Source of the DNA: a virus | DNA length: 27,553 bases | Direction: 5' to 3' (one strand) | IMG/VR virus record: IMGVR_UViG_3300042543_000293 | Location: 1-27,553 of that record | Shown here: positions 1 through 7,491 of the stretch, piece after piece | How positions within the stretch are numbered: the stretch's first letter is position 1 | How the letters are laid out: the number at the start of each line of letters is the position of its first letter | Program-made: the position numbers and the translations under genes | The notes under the pieces: generated by a model | The model's database searches: none | Seen by the model: the letters and a program-made list of their open reading frames with translations, nothing else | What the model was told of the DNA's origin: nothing

Positions 1-515
1 TTTTTGACTTTAGGTTTTCTAAGAGGACTAGATTGAGGAATTAAAGGTGCTGATTCTTCTTGTTCTGCAAAGGCTTGTAGATCTTGATTTAACTGTGCTA
101 GACGACGATCTGTATCGTCTGATAGATCGGTGAGTAGTTTTTCATTAGCTGCAGTAAGAGAGGCTAATGCTTCTTGATTGGTACTAGCTAATGCACCAAT
201 AGGGTCCAGTTGGGCAAGAAGTAGATTCTCTTGAGATTCATCCCAAGAACCAATGAGAACTGGGACTACGGGTTCTTTATTCTTGATCGCCTCGTCTACT
301 CTCATGTGACCATCAACAAGACGACCAGTGGTTTCATTATAGAGACATGCACCTGCCCAACCTACTTTAGCTTTTAAAGCTTGATAAGCTTGTCGTTGAC
401 GACGAGGGTGCTGCCTCCAATTCTTTTCATTAGCTTTGAGTTCTCTGGGATCTCGATACTCTAAACGCAATTGACCTAATGGGGAATCAGACTTGGGGAG
501 TTTACGTGTTACCAT
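1..515 (-). CDS. ParB-like nuclease domain protein (partial, 3' end outside window)
   Basis: Open from ATG at 515 to the left edge (171 codons). The N-terminal half carries the ParB/Srx-type box GRLVDGHMR (about residues 67-75), preceded by a Arg/Gln-rich helix and followed by VVPVLIGSWDE and an AQLDPIGALA segment. The second half is Gln/Glu/Leu-rich and looks helical or coiled. In phages, ParB-box proteins of this kind are often stand-alone or fused to DNA methylases, and they frequently sit near the terminase; that part would lie outside the window. It is the first gene after a strong terminator. The fold assignment is good; the biological role (DNA modification, packaging or partition) is inference. 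Confidence 0.8.
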   Translation of the reverse strand, partial: MVTRKLPKSDSPLGQLRLEYRDPRELKANEKNWRQHPRRQRQAYQALKAKVGWAGACLYNETTGRLVDGHMRVDEAIKNKEPVVPVLIGSWDESQENLLLAQLDPIGALASTNQEALASLTAANEKLLTDLSDDTDRRLAQLNQDLQAFAEQEESAPLIPQSSPLRKPKVK

Positions 516-529
516 ATTTGTCTCTTTAT

Positions 530-568
530 AAAAAAACCCTGGCATGTAACTGACAACATACCAGGGTT
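530..568 (-). terminator. Rho-independent terminator
   Basis: On the minus strand a 13-bp stem (AACCCTGGTATGT / ACATGCCAGGGTT, one G-T pair) with an 8-nt loop is followed by seven T. It ends the transcript of the small genes 731-609 and separates it from the ParB-like gene. Confidence 0.9.
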
Positions 569-608
569 GGGAAAGTCGTAGATGTGACAACTACGAGAAC
601 TTAATCTT

Positions 609-731
609 TTACTTTCCCTTTTTCTTTTTTGGCATAGCTTTCTTTGGTGCAGACTTTTTGTACGGCATTTTCATGTCGTCTTTGTCTTTTCCATTCTTCT
701 TGCCATTACCACAACTTTTTCCGTAAGACAT
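609..731 (-). CDS. Small lysine-rich protein (40 aa)
   Basis: The start ATG at 731 has an AGGAG Shine-Dalgarno 5 nt upstream; a longer reading of the same frame overlaps the neighbouring secreted-protein gene and has no ribosome site. The product is extremely basic, with clusters such as KKNGKDKDD, KKSAPKKA and a PKKKKGK tail, and one Cys near the N terminus. It resembles the other small Lys-rich phage proteins at 23563-24053. It may bind nucleic acid or be a minor virion component, but no family is recognised. It is the last gene before the terminator at 530-568. Confidence 0.65.
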   Translation of the reverse strand: MSYGKSCGNGKKNGKDKDDMKMPYKKSAPKKAMPKKKKGK

Positions 732-739
732 ACTTTCTC

Positions 740-979
740 CTATCGACAACGTAGACCAAACACACGACGAAACGGACGGAACGCAACCACGCGACGAACG
801 GGTTGAGATTGGATAACTTTTGCAGTAGCTCGGACAGGAGCAGTGGCAACTTTTTGCACTGGTCCAGAGAATGGAGCATTGCAATTTCCCGTTAGGCATT
901 CTTCCTGGGAAAATACCGATTGAGTTAAGCACCCCAGGATAAAAACAATGGCTAAAAGAGAAATTTGAAAAGTCTTCAT
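740..979 (-). CDS. Small secreted protein with signal peptide (79 aa)
   Basis: ATG at 979 has GGAG 10 nt upstream. Residues 1-24 form a classical signal peptide: a Lys, a hydrophobic core SLLAIVFILG, then either a lipobox-like ILGC or a VFSQ signal peptidase I site. The mature part has a Cys pair (EECLTGNC) and an Arg/Val/Pro-rich tail (PVRRVV, FRPFRRVFG). The protein is exported; its function is unknown. A copy of the dispersed TTCCTGGGAAA motif falls inside its coding region just after the signal peptide. The gene lies 3 nt downstream of the zinc-ribbon gene and is probably cotranscribed with it. Confidence 0.65.
   Translation of the reverse strand: MKTFQISLLAIVFILGCLTQSVFSQEECLTGNCNAPFSGPVQKVATAPVRATAKVIQSQPVRRVVAFRPFRRVFGLRCR
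902..912 (-). repeat. Dispersed 11-mer TTCCTGGGAAA (one of five exact copies)
   Basis: Exact copies on the plus strand at 902, 3282, 13283, 17820 and 23490, read as TTTCCCAGGAA on the coding strand. Close variants in the same orientation are at 3911, 4662, 9771, 10338, 11293 and 24067. Opposite-orientation relatives occur near 6532, 8847 and 27423. Some copies lie 10-30 nt before start codons, others inside genes. Function unknown. Confidence 0.6.
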
Positions 980-982
980 GAT

Positions 983-1195
983 TCAATCTCCGATATGTTT
1001 TTCTAAGTTACTTCCTAATACGCGAGTAGGATCTTTCCTACAAGTATGAACATTGTTTCTATTACATTCACCACAAATTCTGTTCCCTGGTCCATCAGAC
1101 TTGAATACTTCGTTACATTTTAGACACTTCCTTTCTGTCTTCTTTGGACGTACTTCAATGTACGGAGATTTATACTCACCTTCTTTGTTTACCAT
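983..1195 (-). CDS. Small zinc-ribbon protein (70 aa)
   Basis: A single C4 zinc-binding site is visible: CLKC at about residues 24-27 and CGEC at about 42-45, with another Cys at about 52. The flanks are basic. Proteins of this size in phages may bind nucleic acid or be translation or transcription accessory factors; the specific role here is unknown. ATG at 1195 lies 5 nt after the protease gene stop, with a weak purine-rich site (AAGAG), so translation is probably coupled. Confidence 0.7.
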   Translation of the reverse strand: MVNKEGEYKSPYIEVRPKKTERKCLKCNEVFKSDGPGNRICGECNRNNVHTCRKDPTRVLGSNLEKHIGD

Positions 1196-1200
1196 ATCTC

Positions 1201-3273
1201 TTACTTCATTGCAAAATTAGGTGCTACTAATCTCCATGCATCAAATCCAATCATTGCTAAACAATAGCAACCTGATTGACGAACCCATTTATCAAAAAAC
1301 TCAGCAGGAACCCAACCACCACCGCTTGGACCATCGAGTTGTCCAGGGTGGGCACCATAGCTCCATTGATTACCAACATAGATTCGTGGGTTCTTCATGT
1401 TGTAATCAAGTCCAGATAAGTGCATTTGATGCATCCATGTGCCGGATGGGATAAACCAGGAACAACCTGCTTCCTGGTCATGGCGTAACTGCATTTGGAA
1501 ACCTTGACCTGATGCAATACATGGAAATGCTTTAGCAATGATTATTGCCTTAGCAGCGTCATCGAAGTTCTTGACCTCGATGTACTTTTCAACTTTGGTT
1601 TCAGCAGCTTTAGCTTTCCACTTGTCGAGTACTGATCGAGAAGATCCCCATTCACGACCAATAGCGGTTGAGTAACCAGGAACACCCTGCTCATCTTCAG
1701 CAAGAACACCATAATCAGTGAGTGCTTGATACTGCCATGTGATAAGAGAACCATCACCTCGAATCTTATTACCACCAACGAGTACACGACCTGCACCGTA
1801 TAACCAAGGACGGAATACAGGTCGGTACTGTTGGAGATTACCACTTCGAACGATCTGATCGGCAAGTAGGTACTCCAGCCCCATTTCAGTTGCAGCAGCA
1901 ACGCAGTTATGAACAGCAAGTCCATCTACTTGAAATGAGTGGTTATGTTCAACTTCTAAGCAATATACAAAACCTTCGTAATGACTGCTAGTTATTGCGG
2001 TAACTTCTTCAAGAGTACCTTTCGATGTTATATCAGCATGTAGCACATCAATACTAACTTCAGATGATATAGCTGGTTTTAATCGAACTGCTTCAGATCC
2101 ATTGAATTGAAGATCATAAGCAATTTTTGATTGCTTACGAGGTTTACGCTGCGATATTCTTGGTCGAATAAGTAAGTTATTGCAGATTCTATAGAAATCT
2201 GAAATCAGATTTTTATTAACACTGACTCCTGTGATCTTACAATTTTTAGAAGGCTTCCTATTTTTTCGAATAATTGATTTCGTATCAATATGACCGTCAC
2301 CATCAATCCAACCTTCTAATACTGCATATTGATACCTAGCAGCTTGTAAAAATACCCATGCTGGTATTCGTTTAGTGTAGGTATTACCTTTAATCCAATT
2401 ATTAAATAATTGAGATAAGGGTGTGTTACTTATCCTGCAATATAAAACAGAAGGTTTGCTTTTTCTTTTGTAAATTTTACATTCAATACCTAATGAATTC
2501 ATGTAAGCTTCTATGCGTTTAGCATGAATAGCTTTCTTATCACTAAGATTGAAAGTAATTCGATTACGTTCTAAAGATCCATCAGCTAAAAATAATCCAA
2601 GCATCCATGCAAGATCTGAATCTAAGGCAATATAACGAGGACACGTATTTCTAGAACGACCGAAAGTAACACGATCATCTGATATAGGAATGCAATTTGC
2701 ATCTTTAACTAGATCGAATTCAGTAATCCATTTATCAATCTGAGTTCTATCTTTAGGTTGTAGAAGTTGACAAGATGGTTTTAGATTCCTTGCTTCAACC
2801 CACTCGAACCCACCTTTAACATCGTCGTAGACATACATACGATGATCTGGAGTGCAGTTGATTTCTTTAATTTTGCATCTAAATTCGAATTTTAAGATAT
2901 CACCTGAATATGGTTTTTTGATTACTCGAATTACCTTATTTGGTGATCCAATATGATCCAGCACCTCTTCACCAACTACAACATCTTCAATTGCTTTTTC
3001 TGTACCATCAGCCATACGAACTTGACTGCTTGGCACAAAACAATCACCTAGTAACTGATTGGTGTTGGGTAAATGCTTACCAGTTAATTTGACAACAGCA
3101 TCCCAGAAAGCAAACCTTTTACCCTTTGGATCAGAGTCGGTTTGCATGGCACTTGCTAGACCATCCCAGTCGATCATACGGGTATCGACGATTGGATGAT
3201 CGGGTTGTGCTGCAAATGCTTCTAAAGCAGGTTCTTCTTCTTTAGGACCTGCCCAACCAAATTGATATTTCAT
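1201..3273 (-). CDS. Papain-like (C1) cysteine peptidase precursor interrupted by an intein
   Basis: The 690-aa precursor splices to about 311 aa (residues 1-77 joined to 457-690). The host protein has the papain arrangement: NQLLGD-C with catalytic Cys as precursor residue 457 (mature 78), a His in WMHQMHLSGLD (precursor 615 or 618), and an Asn in VGNQWSYG (precursor 635). Residues 78-456 are a complete intein placed directly before the catalytic Cys, so the unspliced protein cannot have the normal active site. There is no signal peptide. The start ATG at 3273 has AGGAAG upstream. Possible roles are virion or host protein processing, or lysis; the sequence does not decide. Catalytic residues apart from Cys are assigned by order, not by alignment. 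Confidence 0.88.
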   Translation of the reverse strand: MKYQFGWAGPKEEEPALEAFAAQPDHPIVDTRMIDWDGLASAMQTDSDPKGKRFAFWDAVVKLTGKHLPNTNQLLGDCFVPSSQVRMADGTEKAIEDVVVGEEVLDHIGSPNKVIRVIKKPYSGDILKFEFRCKIKEINCTPDHRMYVYDDVKGGFEWVEARNLKPSCQLLQPKDRTQIDKWITEFDLVKDANCIPISDDRVTFGRSRNTCPRYIALDSDLAWMLGLFLADGSLERNRITFNLSDKKAIHAKRIEAYMNSLGIECKIYKRKSKPSVLYCRISNTPLSQLFNNWIKGNTYTKRIPAWVFLQAARYQYAVLEGWIDGDGHIDTKSIIRKNRKPSKNCKITGVSVNKNLISDFYRICNNLLIRPRISQRKPRKQSKIAYDLQFNGSEAVRLKPAISSEVSIDVLHADITSKGTLEEVTAITSSHYEGFVYCLEVEHNHSFQVDGLAVHNCVAAATEMGLEYLLADQIVRSGNLQQYRPVFRPWLYGAGRVLVGGNKIRGDGSLITWQYQALTDYGVLAEDEQGVPGYSTAIGREWGSSRSVLDKWKAKAAETKVEKYIEVKNFDDAAKAIIIAKAFPCIASGQGFQMQLRHDQEAGCSWFIPSGTWMHQMHLSGLDYNMKNPRIYVGNQWSYGAHPGQLDGPSGGGWVPAEFFDKWVRQSGCYCLAMIGFDAWRLVAPNFAMK
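1906..3042 (-). mobile_element. Intein with LAGLIDADG homing endonuclease (379 aa)
   Basis: It starts at Cys78 (block A CFVPSSQV), has block B with TPDH at 141-144, block F near 437-450 (VYCLEVEHNHSF) and ends LAVHN before Cys457, so all splicing residues (Cys1, TxxH, terminal HN, Cys+1) are present. The endonuclease domain between them has two dodecapeptide motifs: MLGLFLADG (224-232) and LEGWIDGDG (319-327) with acidic residues D231 and D324/D326. The insert appears more AT-rich than the flanking exteins, as expected of an invading element. Both splicing and homing functions look intact. Confidence 0.93.
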
Positions 3274-3295
3274 AGGTTTGCTTCCTGGGAAAAAA

Positions 3296-3733
3296 TTAGA
3301 TCGAGTCTAGTTCTTCAACAACTGCAGCAACTTTGATAGATCCAGAGCTATGAGCTACATCCAACATTGCGTCTGCCAGTTGTTTAGGATTTCTTGGATA
3401 GCCAGCTTGTTTAGCAGCTATCCATACTCGACTACGAAAAATAGCCAATAGTATTTGATTGCGAAAACGTGCATTCTCTGAAAATTGAGAAGGCTTGCCG
3501 CAACCATTCTTCAGCAAATCCATGACTTGGATTATGGCAGTGATAATTGCCAAAATAGTCATGGGATCGATAGAGTATACCTGGAGATCTTTTTCAAGAG
3601 TCTCTGTATTCTCCTGAGAAGAAACGTATCCAGGTGAGTTAACAGTCATAACAGTTTCAAGCATTCCTAATGGAACACCTGTAACTTGTTCTGCTACTCG
3701 TAATGCGAATTCAGTTACGTTTTTTGTACTCAT
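3296..3733 (-). CDS. Unknown protein with hydrophobic segment (145 aa)
   Basis: The start is ATG at 3733, overlapping the TGA of the upstream 56-aa gene (ATGA) and preceded by AAGGT; a longer frame opening has no ribosome site. A hydrophobic stretch follows an acidic N-terminal half (DPMTILAIITAIIQVMDLL, about residues 59-77) and could be an amphipathic or single membrane helix. The C-terminal half is mixed and helical. No family is recognised. It sits between a multi-TM protein and the cysteine peptidase, so a lysis or membrane role is possible but unproven. Confidence 0.65.
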   Translation of the reverse strand: MSTKNVTEFALRVAEQVTGVPLGMLETVMTVNSPGYVSSQENTETLEKDLQVYSIDPMTILAIITAIIQVMDLLKNGCGKPSQFSENARFRNQILLAIFRSRVWIAAKQAGYPRNPKQLADAMLDVAHSSGSIKVAAVVEELDSI

Positions 3734-3900
3734 TTGAATAGTACCTTGATAACGTAACGAACACGATCTTCCCATGAAAGTGACAGCAGGTAATCATGAT
3801 ATGCTTTGATTACTCGCTTGGTTTCTGCGACATTGATCGCAGTTCCATTTGTGTCTGTTCTACGAGACACCTCATTGTAGACTTCATTCTTGTCTGCCAT
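3730..3900 (-). CDS. Small hypothetical protein (56 aa)
   Basis: Reading from ATG at 3900 gives MADKNEVYNEVSRR and ends with RYVIKVLFK. AGGAG lies 7 nt before the ATG, and the stop overlaps the next start (ATGA), both strong signs of a real gene. The product is soluble and mixed-charge with no recognised domain. A TTTTCCCCAGT relative of the dispersed motif lies just upstream of its ribosome site. Confidence 0.6.
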   Translation of the reverse strand: MADKNEVYNEVSRRTDTNGTAINVAETKRVIKAYHDYLLSLSWEDRVRYVIKVLFK

Positions 3901-3922
3901 AAAAAACTCCTACTGGGGAAAA

Positions 3923-4975
3923 CTACTCTGGCTGTTTACCAATGGATGCCAGCAATCCAATTTGAATCTCACGAAAGACTTCGGCAATATCAGATCGATT
4001 ATTCAGTTTCTTACTTGACCAATCCTGATTTACTTTGAGTCCTAAATCATCGAACCAAGAAGACCATGCTGTAAATGATGTACTGGTAGATAATTGACGA
4101 TTACGAGATCGAATCTCTTCAAACGCTTTATTGACATCTACTAAACCACCGGCAAAGATTGCTGCAGATACACTGCCATAGTTATCCGCAATAGCTTGAG
4201 CTAACTCTGTTCGATCTTTTACAGGAATCTTTAGAGCTTGATCGTAAGCAAGTTGCGAGAATCCAAATTTGCCAAAAGGTTTTGGTAATGGGTTAACTGG
4301 AGATGGATTAGGATTGGGATTGGGATTAGGTGGATTTGGATTATCGGGAGTTGGAGTGGGAGTTGGGGTAGGGGGCAATGCTCCTTCGATTACCACTCTG
4401 GTAAAGAGTTGCTGCAGAATACCATCTTTATCGGTGTATATGGTATCGACATCGTATGATCCTGGAGGTCCTGTCCACACCAGTTCTTTTCCATTATTAA
4501 CTCGTACTGAATCAGGTCGAAAACCGTCTGGTAGTCTGCGTATGATCCAAATGAACGATTTCGCATCATTTTCACATTCCAAACGAATTAGAGTATAGGG
4601 TTTGAAACTAGATTTTTGTTCTTGATCTGAACCTTGATACGTTGCAACTTGTGCCGATGATTCTCCTGGGAAAAACAGGATTAGTAAAAACATGATAGAT
4701 GCCATAGGTGGCAGAGGTGATTTGTCGTCTGCTTCCTCTTCTATTTTTTTCCTAGTATCCGACAAGTATTGAACAAGCCATACCAATAAAGGCAAAACAA
4801 TACTTGTGATTATTGGTGCATACTTTTCAGGAATTAGGGATTTAACTACATCAATTTGCTCAATACCAATACCGATTGCAGAAGCTAATGCTGCTAATCC
4901 TGCAATCTTGACTAAAAAGATCCAATCTTTCTGATTGGTCTGCATCGACTTAGAACCTGTTTCAACTAATACCAT
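3923..4975 (-). CDS. Membrane protein with Pro/Asn-rich linker (350 aa)
   Basis: ATG at 4975 has an AGGAG site 7 nt upstream. The N-terminal third has two hydrophobic segments (about 20-40 and 54-72), a charged stretch, and a third hydrophobic segment (about 90-103) resembling a signal anchor ending in GESSAQ. A beta-type domain (VWTGPPGSYDV, about 165-175) follows, then a linker of TP and NP repeats (about 200-230), and a helical C-terminal domain of about 120 aa. The first two helices recall a two-TM holin, but holins are much shorter. A membrane-anchored protein with an exported domain is the safest description. Confidence 0.7.
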   Translation of the reverse strand: MVLVETGSKSMQTNQKDWIFLVKIAGLAALASAIGIGIEQIDVVKSLIPEKYAPIITSIVLPLLVWLVQYLSDTRKKIEEEADDKSPLPPMASIMFLLILFFPGESSAQVATYQGSDQEQKSSFKPYTLIRLECENDAKSFIWIIRRLPDGFRPDSVRVNNGKELVWTGPPGSYDVDTIYTDKDGILQQLFTRVVIEGALPPTPTPTPTPDNPNPPNPNPNPNPSPVNPLPKPFGKFGFSQLAYDQALKIPVKDRTELAQAIADNYGSVSAAIFAGGLVDVNKAFEEIRSRNRQLSTSTSFTAWSSWFDDLGLKVNQDWSSKKLNNRSDIAEVFREIQIGLLASIGKQPE

Positions 4976-4988
4976 GATATGCTCCTAT

Positions 4989-5312
4989 TTACTTGAGATG
5001 AATTTGAATCACTACACCGTCATCAGTTGGGTGTTTAGTGAGAGTTACGGATTGCTGTTTGATCTTTCCAGATTTAATCTCATTAACCAGTAATTGCAGA
5101 TGAGAAGCTGAAACTATTTCTTCAGGAGCAACTGCAAGAGTCGGACGGGTAGCAAACTTGTGTTTTAAATGTTCAATCTGCTGTATCACTGCCTGATCAA
5201 ACGCAGGTGAATAGAGATGTTCTGATTCAAAAGTATAACCCTGCACCGAGCAAATCACGACTGGACTGTTCGGTGCAGGAAATTGAAGGATACGAGTATT
5301 GAGATGGTACAT
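4989..5312 (-). CDS. Hypothetical protein (107 aa)
   Basis: The ATG at 5312 overlaps the stop of the primase-helicase gene by one base (TAATG), so translation is coupled. The N-terminal half is beta-like (ILQFPAPNSPVVICSV); the C-terminal half begins with a helical acidic stretch (APEEIVSASHLQ) and ends TDDGVVIQIHLK. No conserved motif is recognised. Its place directly behind the replication helicase suggests a replication accessory role, but that is only context. Confidence 0.6.
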   Translation of the reverse strand: MYHLNTRILQFPAPNSPVVICSVQGYTFESEHLYSPAFDQAVIQQIEHLKHKFATRPTLAVAPEEIVSASHLQLLVNEIKSGKIKQQSVTLTKHPTDDGVVIQIHLK

Positions 5313-7480
5313 TAGACTTTTTGCCTACGAATGCGTCTGGGGATTTCTTGTTTCAAAGGCTCAGGTGGCAAGGGATTGTCGTTGTAATCCTCTTCTACAC
5401 TTTTGGCCCATAACTTCTGTACATTGTAATCCAAGTAATACAGTTCTACTGGGCGACCAACTTTACCTGCTTTTATCTGCTTCATTCTTATCAGACCTAA
5501 TTGCATTAAATCAGTCAATAGTCTATGCACATTAGTTGCTGGTAACTGTAATTGCTCAGCAAGATCGTTACGTGTAATTCCATCAGGATAAGCATACATA
5601 CGTTTGGCAAATTCTATATTAAATGGAATGCAAGAATCTATAGCCAGTTTACGAATTGTTAAATAAAGTTGATTATCTGGTTCTGTTTTATTATAGACAA
5701 TCATCAAACATTGGGCCATTTTCTTAAACTGTACCGCTAACCGAGAAGCTACCTCCCATTCAGGTCGATATAGCAAAGATTCATCTCGCCTACGTTCTAC
5801 TTGAGATCGTAAACGTGCAACCAACATAGCAAGATGACTAATCTTGTATTCGAATCTTCCATTTAGATTTGGTAAGAAATCAGGGAGATTATTCATCAGG
5901 TAATCTAAGTATCCAAGAGAATGCTCAATGAGTATCTTAGTTCTTTGAGCTTTGGTACTTACCGACGACATAGCAGATTGTATGTGTAGATACTCATCAA
6001 ACTCTGATTTGTCGAGATATTCGATCTTGAGGAAGCGTTCGCCCAATGAAGATCGGTTTTGAGCATGGATAGCTTTGGTGACACCTGCAACCAAACCAAA
6101 TTTGAGATCCTTATAGAATCGATGCTGGTTGTTACCATATTGTTTCTTGTAACTACCATCGAAAGCATCTCGAAGGATACCAAAGAGTTCATCTTGCTCT
6201 TGAGCCGATTTGGTCAAGATCGTAGTAAAGTCTTTGATCATCAATGTTCGATTGTTGAGAGTCGGCAAGTAGCTGATGTCTTTACCGTCAGAAGTCTTGT
6301 AACCCGATACCAGAGATCTAGCACTGATTTCAGATTGAGCATCAACATACATATTCGAATCACCGAAAGATTCGATGAGAGTTGTCTTCCCTGAGCTTGC
6401 AGGACCAACGAGGAATAACCATATCGGCTCACCAGGAAAGTGTGGAGAGATCGAAGTAGACAAAACACAAGCTAGTGCATGTTCATTGCTAGGTGTGAGA
6501 TACAGGTTATCACGAAAGACTTTAATGTAATCTTCCCAGGAAGTAACGGTAGCAACTGGTGGTAAAGAAAACCTTTCACTTAGGTAGCTATCCGTAGTCC
6601 CTTGATCTGTTTCAGGTGAAATACACTGAAGAATGATTGCCCCCCAAATCATTGTCGATAGCTTGGGTTTTCTCTTAGCAGTCATACCTTTATGTTCTGT
6701 TGTTTTCGATACAACAAAGTCTCGTAGATCCTTACCTAGGTCTTCTTCACCCTCAGCACTAGAAAACTTTTCATCAGTATCCCATTTAAGGAAACGAATT
6801 GAAGCTGCGACATCGTTTAGTTTTCTTGAAACTTTGGCGATACCCTTCTTACCAGCATCATCCTTGTCGTACATCAAGATGACATTCTTACCTTTGAAAT
6901 TTTCTAAATACTCATCTTTGAATGTGTTAGATCCAGGTACGGCACAAATAGAAAAATTGGGTTCGCATTCTTTCATGTGCGAATAGATCGATAAGAGGTC
7001 CCATTCTCCTTCGCAGATCACCACGGTTTCCTGGAAAGATTTCTTATCAAAAGGTCGATACAGTTTTAATCCCAATCCTGGACCCTTGTAGATTCTAAAT
7101 CCGTTATCAGGATTGAATTTACCTAAGTTATTCAAATACTTACTCCCATTTTGATATGGGACATACCATGTACCTGAATCACGATCCAAAGCAAATTCTG
7201 CACTCTTTAATGCGTCTGCAGTAACACCAGGACGCAAAGATGCTAAATTTAGATAGTCTTCATCCTTAGTGGTTTCCAAATACATCTTATGCAAATCAGT
7301 GATGAAGGTTAGGTTGTTACCTTCAGCACCACATTTTTTACAATCGAATAATCCTTTGGTGGGATCGACATAAAAGTGCTTTTCTTTACCACAAAAAGGA
7401 CAATCTCCTTTGTACTGATCTTTAGACATCTCCGAAGCTGGAGAAAGAAACACACCATAGTAATCAAAGAAATCAATCAC
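5312..7480 (-). CDS. DNA primase-helicase (zinc finger, TOPRIM, AAA+ helicase, winged helix)
   Basis: The domains in order are: a zinc-binding site (C27, C30, C47, C50); a TOPRIM domain with CEGEWD (E158) and MYDKDDAG (D205, D207); a helicase domain with Walker A GPASSGKTT (359-367), Walker B-like RTLMIKDF (411-418) and SSLGERFLKI (477-486) as an arginine-finger candidate; and a C-terminal winged helix near 650-690 (TRNDLAEQLQLPATNVHRLL). This is the layout of phage bifunctional primase-helicases that make RNA primers and unwind the fork. The start is GTG at 7480 with GAGGTG upstream. It lies 11 nt after the DNA polymerase gene, and both proteins act at the replication fork. Length is normal for the class. 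Confidence 0.9.
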   Translation of the reverse strand: MIDFFDYYGVFLSPASEMSKDQYKGDCPFCGKEKHFYVDPTKGLFDCKKCGAEGNNLTFITDLHKMYLETTKDEDYLNLASLRPGVTADALKSAEFALDRDSGTWYVPYQNGSKYLNNLGKFNPDNGFRIYKGPGLGLKLYRPFDKKSFQETVVICEGEWDLLSIYSHMKECEPNFSICAVPGSNTFKDEYLENFKGKNVILMYDKDDAGKKGIAKVSRKLNDVAASIRFLKWDTDEKFSSAEGEEDLGKDLRDFVVSKTTEHKGMTAKRKPKLSTMIWGAIILQCISPETDQGTTDSYLSERFSLPPVATVTSWEDYIKVFRDNLYLTPSNEHALACVLSTSISPHFPGEPIWLFLVGPASSGKTTLIESFGDSNMYVDAQSEISARSLVSGYKTSDGKDISYLPTLNNRTLMIKDFTTILTKSAQEQDELFGILRDAFDGSYKKQYGNNQHRFYKDLKFGLVAGVTKAIHAQNRSSLGERFLKIEYLDKSEFDEYLHIQSAMSSVSTKAQRTKILIEHSLGYLDYLMNNLPDFLPNLNGRFEYKISHLAMLVARLRSQVERRRDESLLYRPEWEVASRLAVQFKKMAQCLMIVYNKTEPDNQLYLTIRKLAIDSCIPFNIEFAKRMYAYPDGITRNDLAEQLQLPATNVHRLLTDLMQLGLIRMKQIKAGKVGRPVELYYLDYNVQKLWAKSVEEDYNDNPLPPEPLKQEIPRRIRRQKV

Positions 7481-7491
7481 GGTTCACCTCA

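Noticed and set aside
609-986. Long 125-aa reading of the frame ending in the Lys-rich protein
   Set aside because: The upstream part overlaps the signal-peptide gene and has no ribosome site; the 40-aa start at 731 has AGGAG at the right distance.
3296-3775. 159-aa version starting at 3775
   Set aside because: The first 14 codons overlap the 56-aa gene; the ATG at 3733 forms an ATGA overlap and has AAGGT upstream.
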